The notes below the pieces were generated by a model. It ran no database searches and had not been told where the DNA came from. It saw only the letters and a list, made by a program, of their open reading frames with translations. A DNA stretch of 64,000 nucleotides from Collinsella aerofaciens (lineage in GTDB: Bacteria > Actinomycetota > Coriobacteriia > Coriobacteriales > Coriobacteriaceae): contig NZ_JAQLFL010000008.1 of the NCBI RefSeq assembly GCF_028206995.1, positions 69,546 through 133,545 of the forward strand, read 5' to 3'. Position numbers and translations under genes: made by a program. Below, one piece after another: positions 59,790 to 64,000 of the stretch (the stretch's first letter is position 1; every line of letters starts with the position of its first letter).

Positions 59790-61739
59790 ATGGAGTCATC
59801 CGCCTACCCGATGCTCTTTAGCCCGATCAAGGTCGGTACGACCGAGGTCAAGAACCGCGTCTTTATGCCGCCGGTGTCCACCAACCTGGCCGATCATGGC
59901 TATGTGACCGACGACTTGGTCGATCATTACCGTGCCCGTGCCAAGGGCGGCGTTGGCCTGATCATCACCGAGGTCGTGACGGTTGAGCCCACCTATACCT
60001 ATCTGCCGGGTGACATGTGCTGCTACGACGACACGTTTATCCCTGGCTGGGAAAAGCTCGCCGCAGCCGTCCACGAGTATGGCTGCAAGATCATGCCGCA
60101 GCTCTTCCACCCCGCCTACATGGCCTTTAACATTCCGGGCACGCCGCGCCTGCTCGCTCCGTCCTTCGTGGGACCGTCCTATGCCCGCGAGGCACCGCGT
60201 CCTATCACGGTCGATGAGATCCACGAGCTCACGCATCAGTTTGGCGACGCTGCCGTGCGTATGCAGAAGGCCGGTGTCGATGGCGTCGAGGTCCATGCGG
60301 CACACGCCCACGGCATGCTCGGCGGCTTTTTGACCCCGCTCTACAACAAGCGTACCGATGAGTACGGCGGCTCGCTCGACGCCCGCATGCGCTTTTTGCT
60401 CGAGGTCATCGCCGAGATTCGCGAGCGCTGCGGTAAGGACTTTATCATCGACGTCCGCATCTCGGGCGACGAGTACACCGATGGCGGCCTGACCCTCAAC
60501 GACATGATCTACGTCTCGCGTCGCCTGGAAAAGGCCGGCGTCGACATGATTCACGTGTCGGGTGGCACCACCATCAAGCGCGGTTCCGCGATTCCCGCCG
60601 CCGGCACGCAGCAGGCCTCGCACGCCGCCTGCTCGCGCGAGATCAAAAAGCACGTCAACATTCCCGTCGCCACCGTCGGACGCATTAACGAGGCCTGGAT
60701 CGCCGAGGAGCTGATCGAGGACGGCGCTGCCGATATCTGCATGATGGGCCGCGCCAATCTGTGCGATGCCGAGTTCTGCAACAAGGCCGCTGCCGGCAAC
60801 GCCGACGACATCCGTCCCTGCATTGGCTGCCTGCGCTGCCTGAACGGCATTATGTTTGGCAAGCGCATCTCCTGCACCGTCAACCCCGATGTTGAGCGCG
60901 ACGAGGCCGGTTACGAGCCTGCCGCCGAGGCCAAGAACGTGCTCGTTGTGGGCGCTGGTCCTGCGGGCATGGAGGCAGCCTACATTGCCGCCGAGCGCGG
61001 CCACAACGTGGTGCTCGTGGACAAGCAGGATGAGCCGGGCGGCGAAATGCGCATCGCAGCCGTGCCGCCGGCAAAGCAGGAACTCACCCGCGTGATCAAG
61101 TATCAGTACCGTCGCCTGGCCGAGGCCGGCGTGAAGTGCGTCTTTGGCACCGAGCTTTCGGCCGAGGACATTCAGCGCGACTACGCAGGTTACGAGGTCG
61201 TCCTGGCCTATGGCGCCGAGCCCATCGCTCCGGCCTTCATGCAGGGCTTTAAGCAGGTTATGACGGCCGACGACCTGCTGGGCGGCAAGGCTTTCCCGGG
61301 CAAGAAGATCGTCATCGTGGGCGGCGGTACCGTTGGCTGCGAGACGGCCGATTACCTGGCCCCGCTGGTCAACGACCTGTCGCCGGCCAATCGCGATGTC
61401 ACCGTCATCGAGATGACCAAGACGCTTGCTGCCAACGAGGGCGGTGCCGGCCGCGCGGTGCTCATCACACGCATGCTTTCCAAGGGCGTTCACGTGCTGA
61501 CCGAGGCCAAGGTGACCGAGATTACCGAGGATGCCATCAGCTACGAGAAGGATGGCGAGGTCCACACCATCGCCGATGCCGATACGCTGGTGCTTGCCAT
61601 GGGCTATCGTCCCAATACCAAGTTGGCCGACGACCTTGCCGCTGCCGGCGTTACCACCCACGTGCTGGGTGACGCCAACAAGTGCGGCAACATTCGCGAC
61701 GCCATCGGCGATGGCTACAAGGTTGCCTGCGAGCTCTAG
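59790..61739 (+). CDS. Old Yellow Enzyme-type NADH:flavin oxidoreductase with 4Fe-4S cluster
   Basis: 649-aa, 2-enoate reductase/BaiCD-like enzyme. FMN TIM barrel (about 1-350) with GVDGVEVHAAHAHGMLGGFLTPLYNKRTDEYGGS. The Fe-S cluster site is CIGCLRC with a further Cys in RISCTVNP. FAD/NAD domain has VLVVGAGPAGMEAAYIAAERG and KKIVIVGGGTVGCETADYL. It reduces C=C bonds of enoates or related substrates in anaerobes; exact substrate is unknown. AAAGGAAG precedes ATG 59790. The remnant of a GntR regulator follows. Confidence 0.9.
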   Translation: MESSAYPMLFSPIKVGTTEVKNRVFMPPVSTNLADHGYVTDDLVDHYRARAKGGVGLIITEVVTVEPTYTYLPGDMCCYDDTFIPGWEKLAAAVHEYGCKIMPQLFHPAYMAFNIPGTPRLLAPSFVGPSYAREAPRPITVDEIHELTHQFGDAAVRMQKAGVDGVEVHAAHAHGMLGGFLTPLYNKRTDEYGGSLDARMRFLLEVIAEIRERCGKDFIIDVRISGDEYTDGGLTLNDMIYVSRRLEKAGVDMIHVSGGTTIKRGSAIPAAGTQQASHAACSREIKKHVNIPVATVGRINEAWIAEELIEDGAADICMMGRANLCDAEFCNKAAAGNADDIRPCIGCLRCLNGIMFGKRISCTVNPDVERDEAGYEPAAEAKNVLVVGAGPAGMEAAYIAAERGHNVVLVDKQDEPGGEMRIAAVPPAKQELTRVIKYQYRRLAEAGVKCVFGTELSAEDIQRDYAGYEVVLAYGAEPIAPAFMQGFKQVMTADDLLGGKAFPGKKIVIVGGGTVGCETADYLAPLVNDLSPANRDVTVIEMTKTLAANEGGAGRAVLITRMLSKGVHVLTEAKVTEITEDAISYEKDGEVHTIADADTLVLAMGYRPNTKLADDLAAAGVTTHVLGDANKCGNIRDAIGDGYKVACEL

Positions 61740-61826
61740 TCAACCCTTTGTGCGTGGGGGACAGGTTACTTTGCGCTAAGTTGATGCATGTAAACCTGAT
61801 TCCATTGCGCCAGTCGATAGCAAAAC

Positions 61827-61866
61827 ACGGCGGCCGTCCCGTTTTGGGACGGCCGCCGCTTGCGTT
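61827..61866 (+). terminator. Terminator after the flavin oxidoreductase
   Basis: CGGCGGCCGTCCC / GGGACGGCCGCCG with loop GTTTT, then CTTGCGTTTT. Confidence 0.8.
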
Positions 61867-61893
61867 TTATCAAAGAAAGATCATTGTCGAGCC

Positions 61894-62100
61894 TTAAATG
61901 CCTTTTGTCTGTGCGACTTCCGCAATCATGTTGCGGTTGTACACCAGATGCAAATACATCGCCTCGTGCGCTACGGTGGGGTTGCGCGCGGCGATGGCGT
62001 CGGCCACGCCACGGTGAGTGCGGATGGTCTCCTCGACGAGGTTGCTGCCATCCCAGGGCGGCTTCATGGAGTAGCGCCCGTACGCATCGAATTGCTCCTC
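61894..62100 (-). pseudogene. 3' remnant of a GntR/FadR-family (FCD domain) regulator
   Basis: Minus-strand frame of 68 codons ending at TAA 61894. It encodes the last part of an FCD ligand domain: TIRTHRGVADAIAARN, HEAMYLHLVYNRNMIAEVA. An in-frame stop at 62101-62103 and no start codon before the Met inside the domain show that the N-terminal two thirds (including the HTH) are gone. Next to the flavin oxidoreductase, it may once have controlled it. Confidence 0.72.
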
Positions 62101-62120
62101 TCATAGATGTGCGGCACAAA

Positions 62121-62161
62121 GAGCCCCGAGTTCATGCGAGCTCGGGGCTCGTTTCGTTTGG
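62121..62161. terminator. Hairpin beside the GntR remnant
   Basis: GAGCCCCGAG / CTCGGGGCTC stem, then GTTTCGTTTGG on the plus side. Perhaps a terminator of the lost gene. Confidence 0.5.
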
Positions 62162-62227
62162 ATTGCAGATGTATTGACAGGCGAAAACAGTCTGCGTCCG
62201 ATATTGAGCCATACGAAAGCGAAATTA

Positions 62228-62312
62228 TGCGTCTTAATTCCGTACGCAAATCAAGACGAAAATCATTTGCGTCTTGGATAAATCAGTACGCAAACGGTTT
62301 TCGTCTTATAAT
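62228..62312 (+). promoter_or_regulatory. Operator cluster and promoter of the ATP-binding regulator gene
   Basis: Repeated half-sites: TGCGTCTT (62228), GTACGCAAA (62242), AAGACG (62253), TTGCGTCTT (62267), GTACGCAAA (62286), CGTCTT (62302), then TATAAT (62307-62312), 38 bp before the ATG. Confidence 0.6.
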
Positions 62313-62349
62313 ACGGTCATGAATAGTACGAAACGAAGAGGTTGTGCAT

Positions 62350-63603
62350 ATGGTTGTTAGAGAGAGCCCTACAGTCGAATACAAGGAAAGCGTTACGCCG
62401 ACGTTTCTTAAAACGGTGAGTGCCTATGCAAACTACGGGACGGGCAAGATTGAGTTTGGCGTTGATGACGAGGGCGTGGCTGTCGGCCTTGCGGATCCGG
62501 TCGCAGAGTGTCTTCGCATCGAGAACATGATTAATGACAGCTTGGACCCCGCTCCCCGTTACACGCTCGAGCCCGATGAGAAACACGGGACCGTAATCCT
62601 TACGGTTTATGAGGGCCAGGACAAACCCTATCGAAGCAAGGGAAAGGCCTACAGGCGAAACGATTCGGCAACAGTGGAGGTCGACCGGTTTGAGTATGGC
62701 AGGCTGACGCTCGAAGGCAGCAACGTAACGTTCGACGCGCTCACGTCGGCTCGCCAGGACTTGAGTTTTCACACGCTCGAGCATAAATGTGTTGAACATC
62801 TCGGCATTTCTGAACTAACGTCGGATATTATGCGCACGCTTCGCTTGCTCGGCAAGGACGGCTATACCAACGCTGCGGCGATTTTGGCGGATAAGAATGA
62901 TTTTCCGGGCATCGATTGCGTCCGTTTTGGTGATACCGAGGATGTGATCTTGGATCGCGAAGCGGCGACAAATGTATCCGCAATTGAGCAGGTGGACAGG
63001 GCGGTAGCTATGTTTGCACGCTACTACCGTTATGAGCGTATCGAAGGGATGGAGCGCGTCCAAACCGATCGAATTCCTCTCGAGGCGTTTCGCGAAGCTG
63101 TCGCAAATGCTTTGGTGCATCGGACGTGGGACGTTCGAGCGAACGTTCAAATTGCCCTGTATGATGATCGCGTCGTTGTGACCTCTCCTGGATCGCTGCC
63201 CGCCGGTTTGACGACGGAACAATACCTGTATGGGCAGATATCCGTGCTCAGAAACCCCATCGTTGCAGAGGCCTTCTTAAAGCTGGATTACATCGAGAAA
63301 TTTGGTACGGGAATCGCGCGCATTAGACGCGCCTATCGCGATTCGATCAATCAACCAATTTTTGATGTTCGCGGCGGCATGGTGGCCGTCACATTGCCCG
63401 TTACCGATGCCTTTGAAGGGTCCGAGGAAGAGGTCCGGGTTCTCAAGGCCTTGTCGGGCGGGCGAATTATGTCGCGAAGCGAGATTGAAAAACAGACGGG
63501 GCTGAGCCGCATGCGGACGTTGGCGGCACTCGAATCTCTGCTTGAACGGAATGCAATCGTAAGGCAGGGAACCGGGCGGGCCACGAAATATGAGCGCTCT
63601 TAG
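62350..63603 (+). CDS. AlbA/Schlafen-type putative ATP-binding transcriptional regulator
   Basis: 417 aa. N-terminal AlbA_2 (Schlafen-like) domain: ESPTVEYKESVT, YANYGTGKIEFGVDDEG, KPYRSKGKAYRRNDS. Middle GHKL-like ATPase region: AFREAVANALVHRTWD, SPGSLPAGL, NPIVAEAFLKLDYIEKFGTGIARI. C-terminal winged helix at about 365-417 (MSRSEIEKQTGLSRMRTLAALESLLER). ATG 62350 is preferred over GTG 62344 because of AGAGG spacing. A repeat-rich promoter suggests autoregulation. No partner gene. Confidence 0.88.
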   Translation: MVVRESPTVEYKESVTPTFLKTVSAYANYGTGKIEFGVDDEGVAVGLADPVAECLRIENMINDSLDPAPRYTLEPDEKHGTVILTVYEGQDKPYRSKGKAYRRNDSATVEVDRFEYGRLTLEGSNVTFDALTSARQDLSFHTLEHKCVEHLGISELTSDIMRTLRLLGKDGYTNAAAILADKNDFPGIDCVRFGDTEDVILDREAATNVSAIEQVDRAVAMFARYYRYERIEGMERVQTDRIPLEAFREAVANALVHRTWDVRANVQIALYDDRVVVTSPGSLPAGLTTEQYLYGQISVLRNPIVAEAFLKLDYIEKFGTGIARIRRAYRDSINQPIFDVRGGMVAVTLPVTDAFEGSEEEVRVLKALSGGRIMSRSEIEKQTGLSRMRTLAALESLLERNAIVRQGTGRATKYERS

Positions 63604-63626
63604 TCCAAAAGAGCCATGGTACAAGA

Positions 63627-63664
63627 CGGACCCCAAGCCAGCGTTGGCTTGGGGTCCGTTATAT
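63627..63664 (+). terminator. Terminator after the AlbA-type regulator
   Basis: CGGACCCCAAGCCA / TGGCTTGGGGTCCG stem then TTATAT. Confidence 0.8.
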
Positions 63665-63690
63665 CCCGGATGGTAACGGGCCGATTATTG

Positions 63691-63760
63691 TCAAGTTATA
63701 GCAAGATATAGCAAAGTATAGCGACGTACAGCAAAGTATAGTGAGAAATAGCAAGTCGTA
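63691..63760. repeat. Phased decamer array (seven units)
   Basis: Seven consecutive 10-bp blocks TCAAGTTATA, GCAAGATATA, GCAAAGTATA, GCGACGTACA, GCAAAGTATA, GTGAGAAATA, GCAAGTCGTA. AT-rich in a GC-rich genome. Confidence 0.8.
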
Positions 63761-64000
63761 TAGCGCGCCCTGATTATCAACCGTCCGTATTTCATAGCAA
63801 CTTATAACAGGCTCGAGGTACCAATTTGGGGTGCAGTAGTGCTGCGCCACGAAAAGGGCCTATCTACTACGTTTAAGCCGCAGGGGTCAACCATAGTCGG
63901 CTTTTTCGAAAATCGACAAGCTGTCTACCTGCACTGATAATTGTTCTCGGGGGAAGCGGGCACTGCGGGGCGCGGCAACGGCGCGCGATTTCCGCGTCGC
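63761..64000. other. Intergenic end of window, no gene seen
   Basis: No convincing reading frame. Contains ATAGCAACTTATAA at 63795, a possible outlying copy of the decamer motif, and a GC-rich stretch at the end. Confidence 0.5.

Noticed and set aside
59796-61661. 621-codon minus-strand open frame
   Set aside because: Shadow of the flavin oxidoreductase, low-complexity composition.
63691-63760. Short tandem repeats considered as CRISPR
   Set aside because: No spacers; units are contiguous decamers.
63659-63850. 63-codon minus-strand frame over the decamer array
   Set aside because: Low-complexity translation of the repeats without a ribosome site.

Overview
This 64 kb window is a high-GC bacterial chromosome segment. 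Gene content and codon style point to a gut actinobacterium of the class Coriobacteriia, most likely Collinsella or a close relative. That assignment rests on recognition of protein families and gene styles, not on a marker gene, because there is no rRNA here. No phage, insertion sequence or CRISPR array is visible. The accessory content is mainly structured intergenic repeats and a few decaying genes.

Layout: 1-7.3 kb is the distal part of a Tad/Flp pilus operon (ATPase TadA, membrane proteins TadB and TadC, Flp pilin, several small TadE/TadG-like pseudopilins, a DUF192 protein), followed by a small toxin-antitoxin-like pair and tRNA-Phe. 8.3-16.5 kb holds housekeeping genes: a GH5-like protein with an altered acid/base motif, rsmI, metG, rsmA, a TatD nuclease, tRNA-Leu, an SPFH protein, rlmH and proC. 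16.6-22.4 kb has an unannotated 57-codon membrane protein gene, serS, two tRNA-Arg genes, an 813-residue TPR-like protein and tRNA-Ser. 22.7-32.2 kb covers cell envelope and signalling: a D,D-carboxypeptidase divergent from a VanR/VanS-like pair, pstB with a PhoB/PhoR-like pair, and a Wzz/tyrosine kinase/PHP phosphatase capsule-control trio. 32.4-43.0 kb has htpG, two YhgE/Pip giant membrane proteins, a DMT exporter, an M20 amidohydrolase broken by an amber codon and an internally deleted MFS gene. 43.3-53.5 kb has hisS, ppc, a lactate racemase cluster (larA, a LarD-like aquaporin, then larB, larC1 and a TetR gene on the other strand) and serB. 53.8-64 kb has aspS, HPr, an iron(II) uptake operon (two feoA, feoB, a Cys-rich partner), an Old Yellow Enzyme-type reductase, a GntR-regulator remnant and an AlbA/Schlafen-type ATP-binding regulator.

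The most unusual content is intergenic. (1) Four of the five tRNA genes (Leu-CAG, Arg-ACG twice, Ser-GCT) are followed by a unit of about 190 bp: terminator, reverse complement of that tRNA's own T-arm, a core of palindromes, then a second direct copy of that tRNA's own 3' end and terminator. The spacing is 190, 190, 190 and 191 bp, and the hairpin stems differ between copies while staying paired. (2) Two nested palindromes of about 120 bp, after ppc and larD, have unrelated arm sequences but the same asymmetric internal loop, including one compensatory base-pair change. (3) Further REP-like hairpin families, three tandem 20-25 bp-stem hairpins and a helically phased decamer array are present.

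Working together: envelope sensing (VanRS-like with DacA, PhoBR with PstB), surface structures (Tad pili, capsule regulation) and fermentative metabolism (ppc, lactate racemase, ferrous iron uptake, flavin enoate-type reductase) fit an anaerobic gut commensal.
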